DNA from: Gymnopus androsaceus JB14
Lineage: Eukaryota; Basidiomycota; Agaricomycetes; Agaricales; Omphalotaceae
Direction of reading: 5' to 3'
Length of the DNA: 64,000 nt
Assembly (NCBI GenBank): GCA_009733575.1
Contig: ML769683.1
Coordinates: forward strand, 1-64,000
Part shown: positions 33,787 to 43,904 of the stretch, in pieces
Position numbering within the stretch: the first letter of the stretch is position 1
Layout: every line of letters starts with the position of its first letter
Notes under the pieces: generated by a model
Database searches by the model: none
Told to the model about the DNA's origin: nothing
The model's input: only the letters and a program-made list of their open reading frames with translations
Program-made: the position numbers and the translations under genes

Positions 33787-34301
33787 ATAGTTCTTTGTAT
33801 CACTAGTTGTCTATCTCTACGAACTTTTGTTGTTGTTACATGTCTTAAGTCCAAATGTGTAATTAGTATCTACTCGTTTGTTTTATTTTGCCAAAATACA
33901 TTTTGGTTTTGTACATGCTTTTAACTTGTCTGGCTAAATCCATTAAGTCCCTAAGCTCTGTTTTGAATTCTTTGTAGTCAATTTTAATCTGAAAATGACT
34001 TCAGACAATCCTTTTATTTTATTTGAAATAAAATAATATTTTTGCCTGTATCCATGATCTTGACAAATTGCTTCCTTCTCGGAAGTGTCATGTTTAGTTT
34101 TGAATTGCGGGTATGTTTTTCTCTGGTAACTGGTTGTGGATAACAGAGGTAACCCTCCCCCAAACTAAAAAATTTCAACTCCCAGTTGAAACACTTCAGG
34201 ATGGTACTTAAAGGTCCCTACTGTCATTGTGTTCTACCTCCTACAAACAATCACCCTAGAGCATACTATCCACATTCAAAACACAAGTTGAAGAATCCAC
34301 T
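33787..34301. other. AT-rich spacer between genes A and B
   Basis: Probable 3' UTR of gene A, then a second copy of the polypurine 13-mer at 34155-34167 and the upstream region of gene B. Confidence 0.5.
34155..34167 (-). promoter_or_regulatory. Second copy of polypurine motif
   Basis: Exact copy of 30581-30593, lying 135 bp upstream of gene B. Confidence 0.6.
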
Positions 34302-37033
34302 ATGGCCTTTTATTCCATCAAGGAACAAGACAATCTGCCTGGTACAGAGGCTAGCGTTCATGCACCTCAAGCCAGCGAGGAACCAGTCATATTTCAATCC
34401 CGGGTCACATCTGTGTCAGGCCTTGGCTATTTCTCATCCGCTATCCACCCGCTGATGTTTCCCACGCTTCCTGGCCATCCGCGGATACTTCCCACGCTTC
34501 CTGACCGTCCGCGGATACTTCCCGCACTCATTACCTACATTGCGGGCGCTTTCCATGCTTATTTACCATTTATCCTGCCTGCCGGGCACTTTCTACATGT
34601 GATTACCACTTATCCTGCCTCCCGGGTGCCTCCCGCACTTGATAACTATCCATCAGGCCCTCCCAACGACTTACACAGCCACCCTACAGTATATAAGTAG
34701 ACACCCCGAGTCCATGCACCCTAGCCTGTTATTACCATTGTTACCGAATCGATCCCGTTTTGCTCTGTCTCTGTCTCTGTCTCTCTATTTCTATCTGTTC
34801 TACCCAGCTGTGCCTTCCGAGCTCCGTTCAAAGGCCCACTGTCATCTGCATTAACTGCGAGGCTCTGTCCGTAGATACCAAATCTACGTCCAGAGCTCAC
34901 TGTCTTCTATCTCTGTTTACAACTTTACAACCAAAGCTCCTCGGGAGCTTCCTATTTGGGTTTTGCTACCTCTAGAACCTCTGGGACCGTCCGCTTTCAC
35001 TCAATTCCGTCCGCTCCCACGCTATTTCCATCCGCTCTCACGCTATTCCGTCCGCTCTCACACTATTCCCATCCACTTTCACCCTATTCCATCCACTCCC
35101 ACGCTATTTCTGTCCGCTTTTGCACTATTCCGTCCGCTCCCACGCTATTTCCGCCCGCTTTCACCCTATTCCACCCGCTCTCACGCTATTTCCGTCCGCA
35201 TTTGCTGTATTCCATCCGCATTATCCATATTTGGACTTATTACACCTTTTTGGCCCACCCCTTCACCCATATTCCATCCGCTCCCACTCATTTCTGGTCG
35301 TCGGACCACAATACCACCCGCTTCCTCCTGATTACGTCAGCGGGTGGCCCGTACACTGTTCCTTGCACCTCTGAGGCTTGTACTGTTCCGTACAACACTC
35401 ACACTACTGTCCAGACCCACCTTACAGCACGGTTACCCCGGGTGGTCGCATTTGGTCTCCACCTACATCTAGGTGCGAGACATTCGGGATACGTTGGTCC
35501 GAGATCCGTTTCGTGCACCGGGTCTCACAATCTGGCCAATACCACATTCCCACTTGGCTACACTATGCCGACGGCGCAATCACTGAACTGAAGCAGGTCA
35601 TCAAGACAGTTAAGGACTTTCTCAGTGTCCATCCCGAACTTGATCTGAATGTCAAGGATCAGATTTTCAAGACCGCTGCCTGGACTCACGACCTTCTTGT
35701 AAGTTCCTTTTTCTACAATCCCAAAATTGATTCTCATGAACACATCCAGGCCATTCAAGTATCTGTTCACAAGGTGGTGGACAATCCTTTGTATATTCCC
35801 AAATATACTGTGATTGCCCAGTACCTTCATGCGCTCAAACCCTACCATCTTCAAGTTCGAGAGTTGGAGTCTCAGGCACTTCCCTAACAGGAAGTGCACT
35901 ATTGACCGCTTCCTTGACAAGTTGCACGCCACCAAGGTGTGTCAAACTTGATTTTAATACAGTTCCCTTACATACTTACTTCATTTCCTTAACAGGCTGA
36001 GCACAGTGTCATCATCAATTGTGTCCACACTGTCTTTCCACCTCTCTCCAGTGCTCCCGCTCCTCAAGTTCCCCACATGTTCCCCGAGATCAGCGTTCAT
36101 CAGCTCAATCAGCGACGGGCACAGAGCATGACAAGCATGACCACCACTGCCAACACACCACACAAGGTTATTATCCCCGGTTTACCCACTCTTCCTGGCT
36201 ATCAACGCACCAGACCCAAAGCCGAAGTTGCTTCAGCCTCAACTGCCGCTGAATCAATGACCATTAAGGCCAACCTTCTTCAAGGCACCTCTGACAAGGT
36301 GAGAGTCTGTTTTCATAATTTCAATTGCCTCATATCAACTTAGGCAAATTTCAGATGGACATTGACAACCAAGGCACGCCGTCTCAAATGGGCCATTCTT
36401 CGTTGTCCACAACAACCAAGTCTCAGAAATGTCACCTTTGTTGTTCCAAAAATGAACATCCACTTTCCTTTGTATGTGTACCATATTCTCCTTCCTCATT
36501 GATTCCTCATGCTCAATTTTTGACAACAGGAGTCTGACCGTACTGACATGTTCAATGCCCAGAGCAAGAGAACCAAGGTCAATAATTTTGACAACGAACC
36601 TTGAGTTCCCAGCAAACGTGAGCAATCTTCTGTCCATGCCAGAATCAATTTACAATCTGGTTTCGAACAACTGTCTCTTAATCGTACTAGTACCCCTAGT
36701 ACTGTTTTTCCTAAAAATACCTTTTAATACTGTCTTTGAATCTTGTACTGAATTGCAAACTTCATTTGTGTTAATACAGACAAGAAAGCTCAGCTTCGCG
36801 GCCTGATGTTCAACAATTTCCTTCAGGCCATTGATGTCCCATCTTTGGCCAATTTTGAAGGTCAGCCACCTAGTGCAATACTTGCCGTGTCAAACTATCA
36901 CACTATCAAGTATCTGGACAGCTTTCGAAGGCCTGTCTCCATTCAAATTGTGCAGAACAGAGCCGTCACATTGCCGAGTGTGCCTTTACAGCTCTTGCAG
37001 CCAAGCGTGCTGATGACATCCGAACTCCAGTGA
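34302..37033 (+). pseudogene. Unrecognised gene B, split by a solo LTR
   Basis: Starts at 34302 (MAFYSIKEQDNLPGTEAS) and runs to the LTR at 34414. Removing the LTR and one atctg copy joins in frame to a helical stretch after 35535 (GAITELKQVIKTVKDFLSVH), then exons near 35700-35890, 36000-36300, 36354-36540 and 36783-37033. Later parts are Ser/Thr/Pro-rich, with a short CHLCC cluster and a Leu/Ser-rich end. Stops at 35885 and elsewhere may be introns or decay. No domain is recognised. It follows gene A in the same orientation and shares the upstream polypurine motif, so A and B look like successive modules of one element. Confidence 0.45.
34409..35534 (+). mobile_element. Solo LTR 1 (family S) with TSD atctg
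   Basis: LTR 34414-35529 (1,116 bp), TGTCAGG...CTCACA, flanked by atctg on both sides. It has a TATATAAG box at 34690-34697 and a block of 17-21-bp words (ccgctcycacgctatt) at about 34990-35290. Its two siblings lie at 51484 and 55551. Confidence 0.95.
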
Positions 37034-37718
37034 CCAACAAGGAATGCATCTTCATGGCCCGATACTGAGAGGTTCATTGTCTGAACACCGAGAACAAAGC
37101 TGCAGCCAAGTTGGCCACTGCCGCTAGTTCCTCAGCTGCTCCATCTGGCACTTCAGAAGCTCACGTTACACATCCTGCCCTGACTCCCGCGAAGTTCCTG
37201 TTCAAACTTCTACAGTCATGGTGGGCACAATCCCAATCACTGTTACTGCTCCTGGTGTCGTTCCAGAAGGCCCCAAGGAGGACATGCAGTCCACTTTCTG
37301 TGCCTAGGCTTTCAACACCAGCCCACAATCTGGTCTGTTCCTGTTAGATTACATCGCTTCTTTCTGTATTCATGTCTATACCTTGCATCTCATCGAGACT
37401 CAAGTTTGTAGGGTAGTTTTAGTTTAAAGAAATTGAAGCTCGTTTATAATAGAGTGTCTCCCCCAAACTAATGAGATGAAACCGCCAAAACAAAGCTTGA
37501 CTATGACTTCTTCCTCATTGCCCTAGTGTGAACTCCCTGCTCTTCGACCAGACTTTGTTGATCCTCAATGAGGTCTTTGTCTTCCTCATCCTCTTGAATC
37601 TCAACATCTTCTTTGTCCAGTTCATCTCTAACAGCTTATTCTAGAGGATTGTCATCAGGCGCTAACCTTAGGTTCAGAGATACATCTTTCTGTCCAAGTC
37701 CTTCTCAATTGAAGTATG
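37034..37718. other. Spacer between gene B and minus-strand integrase
   Basis: Carries the third copy of the polypurine 13-mer (37458-37470) and a Ser/Ala-rich open stretch (37111-37347) that may be a last exon of gene B. No other feature. Confidence 0.4.
37458..37470 (-). promoter_or_regulatory. Third copy of polypurine motif
   Basis: Exact CTCCCCCAAACTA again, just downstream (in pol sense) of the integrase region, where a retroelement 3' polypurine tract would be expected. Confidence 0.6.
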
Positions 37719-39690
37719 TCACACCTGTACCAACGTTCCTGGCTTAAAGTCCCAATCTTTAATTGTATGTTCATATTTCCTCTCATACTCTTTCAGTTCT
37801 CTTCTCTTGTTCTCATCAATTCTATTCCTCATACGCTCAACGAAGCTTCTATGCTTCAACAACGCTTGAGCTCTGAAGCCAATTAATTCTTCTTGTGTCA
37901 AAACCCTGTTTGGCGGATTAACCAAACAGGTTGACTCAACAATATCAAACAGCAACATAGGTTCAGCACCAGTGACAATGAAGTATGGCAAACAACCAAA
38001 TCCACGCCTGGCTGTTATACGGTCTGCCCAAAGTATGTGTTTGAGAAAGAAAGACCACTTTCCAACGTCGCCACCAGTTGCTTTCACCAATGCTTGACGT
38101 ATGTCAAAGTGGGCCCTCTCAATCTTACCATTTCCTTGAGAGTTATATGGAGAGATTCTAATGCCTCTGATCCCGTACTTGCTTTCCAGCCACTTTAGCA
38201 TTTTCTTCATCTGTGGTGCATTATCTGTAACAACTTCCTGTGGACATCCCCATCTACAGATGACGTCCTCAAAAAACCATTCGCCTAGGTTCTTAGCATT
38301 ATCCTGGCACATAGCTCTCCCTTCGGACCAAGATGAAAGTGAGTCACGGCCATGCACAATATACCTGCAACCAAGGGGTGTTCAAAAAAATAAGCGCTGA
38401 CATGACCTTGGGGGGGGGGGGGGTCTGAGAATTCCTTATGGCCGAAAAAATTTTCATACTATTGAGGCTCTGGGGGGCATTTTAGGTTAATTCAACTACT
38501 GAAATAAGGCTATAAAAACTATTTAAAGCACTCAACATCTCAAATCTCCCTGAAAAACATGGATTCTATAGGATATGATGCATTTTTGTACCAATTTAGC
38601 ACCTCCATCAAAAAATATTGTCAATGCAAGCGCACTTACACTAGGTTGAATTGAACTTAGATGATCTGCTGTGTATTAATTGCCTCTGAAAATGTTGTTT
38701 AAAGGTGCAAAGGAGAAAAAATTGTTATGTAATACAAATTTGAAGGTGGAAATCCTATGAAGTGTGGGAAAATTTTACTATATATAGGCAGTGGAGGGGG
38801 GGGGGGGCTTCATGAATCCTTATGACCCAAAAACAAGGTCATGTTGGGACTTAGTGGGTTGAACACCCCTTGCCTGCAACCATTACTTTTCAGCAACATC
38901 AGCATCACATCTACATGCACTTTCTGAAATAGCAACGGAGTGTATGTGACCAACGGTGGGATTTGAACATCCTCAATTGCCAATTCTGACATGCAACACA
39001 GAAACTGACATACCAATTTACATCTTTCTCCAGGTCTAGCCACCAAAATTGTTTTTCAATAAAATCCAATGTTGCATAGACACCTTTATGACCAAGGCTG
39101 TCATGCGCGCAATGCAAAATATACATCCTTTCTCTCTCTCAATGACTAACTGAGGTAGATCAGGCATTTCCTTTCTTTGCTGATACAGTCTGTCCTTATC
39201 ATCTAACTTGAATGCTTCTGCTGACTTGTTCAAGAATTCAATTTCCTTTTCCATAAGATCAGCATATGCCTCATCCAATTTTAGAGCAAGCTTAAGTTTG
39301 ATGCTTGGCAAAAGCTGATCTAACCTGTTCCCAGCCTCTGTACGATGCTTGTCTGCATAAGGGTTCTTGTTGTTCCACTGCTCATCTGCCATTGGAATCA
39401 TTACTTCCTGCTGAAAGAGCAAGAAAAGAACTTTGCCCTCATCAAGTTTAACATCCCTCCTAAACTCAAACTGCCTTTCTTCATCAATGTAACTCTGCAG
39501 ATCATCTTTGATATCTAAAGCATCTAAGGCAACCTCAGAAAAGTATCCACTTCTTGGATCAATATCATGTTTAAAATCTTCAAAATCCAGTGGGGCACCT
39601 TCAGCACCTTCTGCTATACTGAATTCCAAAGGATCACCATTGTCGATGTCTACATAGTCTTCAGGATTAATCGGTGGTCTTGGCAGTTGC
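37719..39690 (-). pseudogene. Ty3/gypsy integrase region, truncated and interrupted
   Basis: Reading right to left: an acidic linker (39629 on), the H-H-C-C zinc domain (HCAHDSLGHKGVYATLD ... FCVACQ, about 39000-39125), the catalytic core with HVDVM, VVTDNAPQM and KIERAHFD as the D, D, E positions, and a basic end (WDFKPGTLVQV). Integrase inserts the DNA copy into the genome. A 501-bp hAT-type MITE lies between the first Asp segment and HGRDSLSSWSEG; frameshifts occur near 39040 and 39120. Gag and RT are absent on the right, where the minisatellite starts at 39694. It is not the missing part of the plus-strand gypsy, judging from its different linker, but I cannot exclude that. Confidence 0.88.
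38364..38880. mobile_element. 501-bp hAT-type MITE in integrase
   Basis: Element 38372-38872 with 14-bp TIRs CAAGGGGTGTTCAA (last base imperfect) and an 8-bp duplication cctgcaac (38364-38371 and 38873-38880), as expected for hAT. Poly-G runs lie near both ends (38411-38422 and 38797-38807). No coding capacity. Confidence 0.88.
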
Positions 39691-39693
39691 CAA

Positions 39694-39905
39694 CATCAGC
39701 AAAAATGCTCTGGACCTGCATTAGCCTGGGAAAACTGAGGCTACCCCTAGAGGCTGACCTGAGATAGCCTGAGATAGCCTGGGTAGCCTGGGTAGCCTGT
39801 GTGACCCAGGGTACCCAGGGTACCTGAGGTTAGTCTAGATTAGCCTCTAGGGTTAATCTAGGCTATCCAGTAGGGCTAATCTAGGCTACCCCTGGTTAGA
39901 TATAT
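39694..39905 (+). repeat. Minisatellite, copy 2
   Basis: Same start and same word family as 25741-25970, here following a minus-strand gypsy remnant. Longer copies contain ctaggctaccc-type words. Confidence 0.75.
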
Positions 39906-40104
39906 TATCAGGCTCATTTTAGGCACTTTTTGTAGTCATCTCTTTTGCACAGACTTCAATGAATACTAGTAGTAATATTGCATCTACTCTACTACTGGCA
40001 ACACTAGTACTAAATAGTCAAAGCAAAACCCAAATTTGCATTGATGCTGCCACATTCGCAGTCCCACCATTCACTTTTAATGCCACAAAAGAGTAGAAAA
40101 ATAA
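39906..40104. other. No gene recognised
   Basis: AT-rich spacer between the minisatellite and the tRNA-like sequence. Confidence 0.4.
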
Positions 40105-40205
40105 TGCCTCAGAAGGGAATCAAACCCATGTCACCTGCTCTCACATTCGACAGTGTTGACAGTAATTAATTGAACCAGGTATGATAACCTCTACACCACT
40201 GAGGC
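40105..40205 (-). tRNA. tRNA-like sequence with intron-like insert, probable pseudogene
   Basis: On the minus strand a perfect 7-bp acceptor stem (GCCTCAG/CTGAGGC), a tRNA-like D arm (TGGTGTAGAGGTTATCAT) and a T arm with GGTTTGATTCC (one base off the B-box consensus GGTTCGATTCC, a CpG-type change) surround an anticodon arm (ACCTG/CAGGT) enlarged by about 28 nt, an intron-sized insert. The anticodon is ambiguous (TCA or CAA by alternative pairing). A tRNA pseudogene or a SINE head is more likely than an active gene. Confidence 0.5.
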
Positions 40206-40214
40206 ACGTTTAGG

Positions 40215-42345
40215 AGTAGTGACATTAGCGCTACATATCTTGACCCTTGAGACGTTCATCATGGTCTGCAGCACGACCAGCTCTCCAGTGAATATGTATT
40301 GTTGTCCCTGTAATAAATAAGTAAGAAAATGGCAACAGAAAAATAGACCACATACCTCAACATTAGTTAACAATCTCCAAAAGAGTTCCTGTGAGCTGAG
40401 AAATAGTATCAACTACCTCTCTCAAAGCAGCATCAAAGCTCTTGGAGATTAGGCTCGGATTGACTGCGCACATAGCGTAGTTGGAACAGTTTTCCAAATC
40501 ACGTTCGACAGCGCGCTGCATCGTAATTCCACGATAAAAGACGATATCAACAAGAGCAGATATGGCAAGAACATTGGTGATAGACGCCAAAGCAGAATAT
40601 TCACCAAGGGAGTGACCAGCAAATGCACAGTTGGTCTGGACAAACCCTTTGGCCCGCATGTCTTCGAACGCCACCTTCTCAGTAACAACGAGTGCAATCT
40701 GAGCAAAGAGTACACCATTACGGTGGTTGAAGGTGTACTTGGGAGTACGAATGACAATGTCTGCGAAGAGGGGGAGGGTCTTGACGTGCCCGTTCCTTAT
40801 CAGTATCGTAGGACATCTCCATGTAGCATTGGCAGATGGCCTGCCCTTTGATACCACTGAAATGGATAGTCTTGTCCTTCGGGTTGTCCTTGACATTTTT
40901 AATGATGGAGAATCCATATACCACACGACAATGTTCGTCAGCACCGTCCCAGACAGCACGAGCAGTAGGAGAGGTGTTGTAGAGATCCATACCCATACCA
41001 GGCTCCTGCAATCCTTGTCCGTTAAAGACATAGGAAGTTGTAGTTTGAGAAACCTCCACTGAACCCTCCAAGATCTTCTCGCCGGAAGAATTTACAGTCT
41101 TGACCTTGACAACAATGCTGCCATCTCGCATACCAAGATAGCATACGTTGACCGTAAACTCCTCTCGGGGAAGAACCATTCTGACAAAGGAAACATCATA
41201 CCTAAAGAAAAAAGGTGATATTCAGCGTCGAATACATGGAAAAAGACTTGAGACTCACGAAAGTACACGTTCCGGATGTTCCTTTGCAACAACGTTCTAA
41301 ACGTATCGACAGGTAGCAGCACTGGACCATAAGCCATGCGTAATCGTACCAGGCAGACCCGCATAGTAGGAGAAGTATGGGTTGATGTGGATTGGGTTGG
41401 AATTGCCCAAAACGCCAGAGTAGGGTTCGTTAGTGAGAAGCATGGAGAAAGAAGTAGAACCCTCCGTGCTGGTGAGGGTATAGCCTTCATTGGCGAGGGA
41501 GACAGTAAGACCTTGAACAACACCGTGCCTCTGAAGGTAAGAAACAATGGGATTTCCATGCGCATCGTCCGCCTGGAAGTCAACAGATCCAACCTTGTGG
41601 AAATTGTTCAACTGATCTTGGATGAAGATGTTGCCAGTAACCAAAAGCTCGCAGAAGGAGACCTGATCCTTGAACAAAACCTTTGACTGCAATCAGAAGA
41701 CAAGGGAAAGTCCAGGGGTGAGAGATCGGGACTCATCTTCCCACTCAAACCAAGTGACGATGTAGTCCGGTTCCTCAGTCAACTCGAAGGTGTTTTGGAA
41801 GTCGGTGAAGAAAGGAACGCAGAAACAACTTTGACAACGAGCTTTCCATCGCAATAGACATGGCCCTTAACCTTGACGACTTTCCCAGGCACAACCAACT
41901 CGGACTTGTTGCCGATACCGTCGATCTCGCGGCCGTTCTCTGGAATTCCGGCAAAGGGAAGAATGAAGTCGAGATCCATTCCGAGAGTGGTGTGAATGAA
42001 GTCAAAGAGGGCTCTTTGAGCCCTGGTTGAAAGGTACAACAGTAAGAGCAGATCCATGACTTTCAAAGGTCTGGGAAATCAACTGGTGGTATTCAACCGG
42101 GGAGTGGTCGTAGCGGGAGGTGGTGATGACAATGTGCGCGCCACCAGAGACCAAACCCTCGACGATTTTGACACCAATTGAGCTTTTACCAGCTCTGATG
42201 AGCAAGATATTCTTATGCTTGACAGTCGTTCCTGCCTTGAGGGCTTACAATTGCTATTCGAGTTCATTTTGCGAACTAGTAGCATTGAGAAACAAGTTGG
42301 TATAACCGTATAAAGTTAAGAGATGAAAACGCGAAAACTCACTGT
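40215..42345 (-). pseudogene. Fatty acid synthase fragments in rearranged order
   Basis: Right to left: ketoreductase sequence ([41 protein letters not shown], 41905-42290), then abruptly dehydratase-region sequence ([33 protein letters not shown], about 41690-41890), then the hot-dog and malonyl/palmitoyl transferase part (VFNGQGLQEPGMGMDLY; FAGHSLGEYSALASI with the active-site Ser in GHSLG, about 40600-41180), ending at 40215. In fungal FAS the ketoreductase belongs to the alpha part and the others to beta, which precedes alpha when the two are fused. So the order here is not that of a native gene. Introns (for example 41207-41260) are kept. Several frameshifts; dead. Confidence 0.88.
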
Positions 42346-42658
42346 AGCCATGAACAATCTTCTCTTTCTAATTCCTTATGCTTCTGCCGGTTTTTGCTCC
42401 CCTGCTTCTTTACTTGAGTTCCTTTTCCATCGATTGCTGGCGTTCTAAAGAGAGTAGAGCCGGAATGATATGACAGTTGCGGACAAAACGTGGGCGCTTA
42501 TGATTCGGAACATAGTACTATAACATTGAATGATTCCAAGCTACTTCACAATAATTAATAGCAGAAAATTGAAAATGCATGAAAGTTCCGGATGCCTGGC
42601 AGATAGAAATCAGGAACAAAAGCATTGGATACCAGCAAAAGCACTGACTGATACATGA

Positions 42659-43108
42659 TCAAAGATACACTACTCCAGCAAGACGGGGCTTGTAAAAGCG
42701 GAAGTCCTTCTTGAAACGTGCAGTCCTGAAAAGCTCTGTCTTCCTGTCGCCATAGAAATGAACTGTAAAGACAGCATCTTCTCCATATTTTTTACGGAAG
42801 ACTTGAATCGTAAAATGATTGTGGTTGCGAGTCTCAGCAGCACTGAAAAGTTCCATTAATGATATGAATTGAACACAATGAAAGGAAGACATGCACGAAT
42901 ACCCAATGAAAATCATTGTACAATTTTAATCCCGTCTGCGACGCCACTCGACGTATGATGCATTAAAGACATAGCGGGTGAAGAACTTTAGCCTTGGCTT
43001 TCCTGGACCAATATACAAAGGCCTGAAGATAAAAGAGAGCTCAGTTGAGCAGCAGATTTCCGGGGCATTGACTAACTTTTGAGACCACAGCAAGATTATC
43101 TTTGTCAC
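42659..43108 (-). pseudogene. Unrecognised short gene fragment
   Basis: Two adjacent minus-strand frames with coding-like composition: one ending in RRRRD (43108-42926; includes YIGPGKPRLKFFTRYVFN) and one with FTIQVFRKKYGEDAVFTVHF (42916-42659). They may be exons of one gene. No family recognised. They lie between the FAS and clathrin fragments in the same orientation. Confidence 0.3.
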
Positions 43109-43904
43109 TCATCATTTAATAGGCTCAGCTGAATATTTGAGAAAGAGAGTTGGGCTAAGTAGTTCAGAAGGAGCCTGGTGAGTGACTAAGAAATTGGCGC
43201 TGTAATCCTTATCTGCACTCACCGTGACTCACAACTAATCCTTTCTCAGCAAACACTTCCAGCCTGGCTGAATAGCATAATTGTTGAGAGGGGCAAAGGG
43301 GTACCAGGAGCTGCTCCTGTCAATTCGTAGTAGCAGTCCGAGTAAACACACGGTATGATTCGACACAAATTGAAAAATGACCATAACCCAGTACTTGGCC
43401 AACAAGAATTATCCCTCTCCTCCATTGACGCATCCCGGTCACAAATACTGCGACTTCAAATCACAATTAGGACGACTTCTTTGTTTTCAAAGTGTAGGCG
43501 TCAATGGCTGTTTCCCCCAGAGTCAAGAGACATTTCCTGGTGATGATGAGACTGAGAAAATCTCAATTTCAAAGGGGGTTCCATATGTTCGAATTCGGCC
43601 TTTACTTCACGGTATTGCTCCTGCAGATGCAGACGTCAGCTCCATTGCCTACATCTCTGTACCTTTCCACTCCTGCCATCTCATTGTTCCTCTCCCTCCC
43701 CCAATCCATCTCTTGTTCAATCCTCAAAAACAACCGCTACTTCAACGGCCTCAATGTGCTACTGTGTCCTGCGTACATCTTCTTATTCTCTTTTCCTTTT
43801 GCATTCTCTTCCCTGCTTGGCTTTCTACCTCTCCTTCTCCAATTCCTCCCCAGATTTAACCACTGTCCGATGTGTATCAACACTCTTCTTCTCATTCTTC
43901 ACAC
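43109..43904. other. No supported gene
   Basis: A plus-strand frame (43377-43859) contains FPGDDETEKISISKGVPYV, which could be a real exon, but there is no matching start or splice context. Confidence 0.35.

Noticed and set aside
38411..38422. Poly-G run as a regulatory quadruplex
   Set aside because: Single runs inside a MITE may be slippage or assembly error; noted only as a minor finding.
18961..39690. Plus-strand gypsy (to 25740) and minus-strand integrase (from 39690) as one inverted element
   Set aside because: Both end at the same 20-bp minisatellite start, which explains the similarity of their borders, and the linker regions do not look like one continuous pol.
41336..41686. Plus-strand frame opposite FAS sequence
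   Set aside because: Shadow of the minus-strand FAS fragment.
43377..43859. Plus-strand gene of 160 codons
   Set aside because: No splice context or recognised motif; the 3' half is low-complexity Pro/Leu/Phe sequence typical of a shadow frame.
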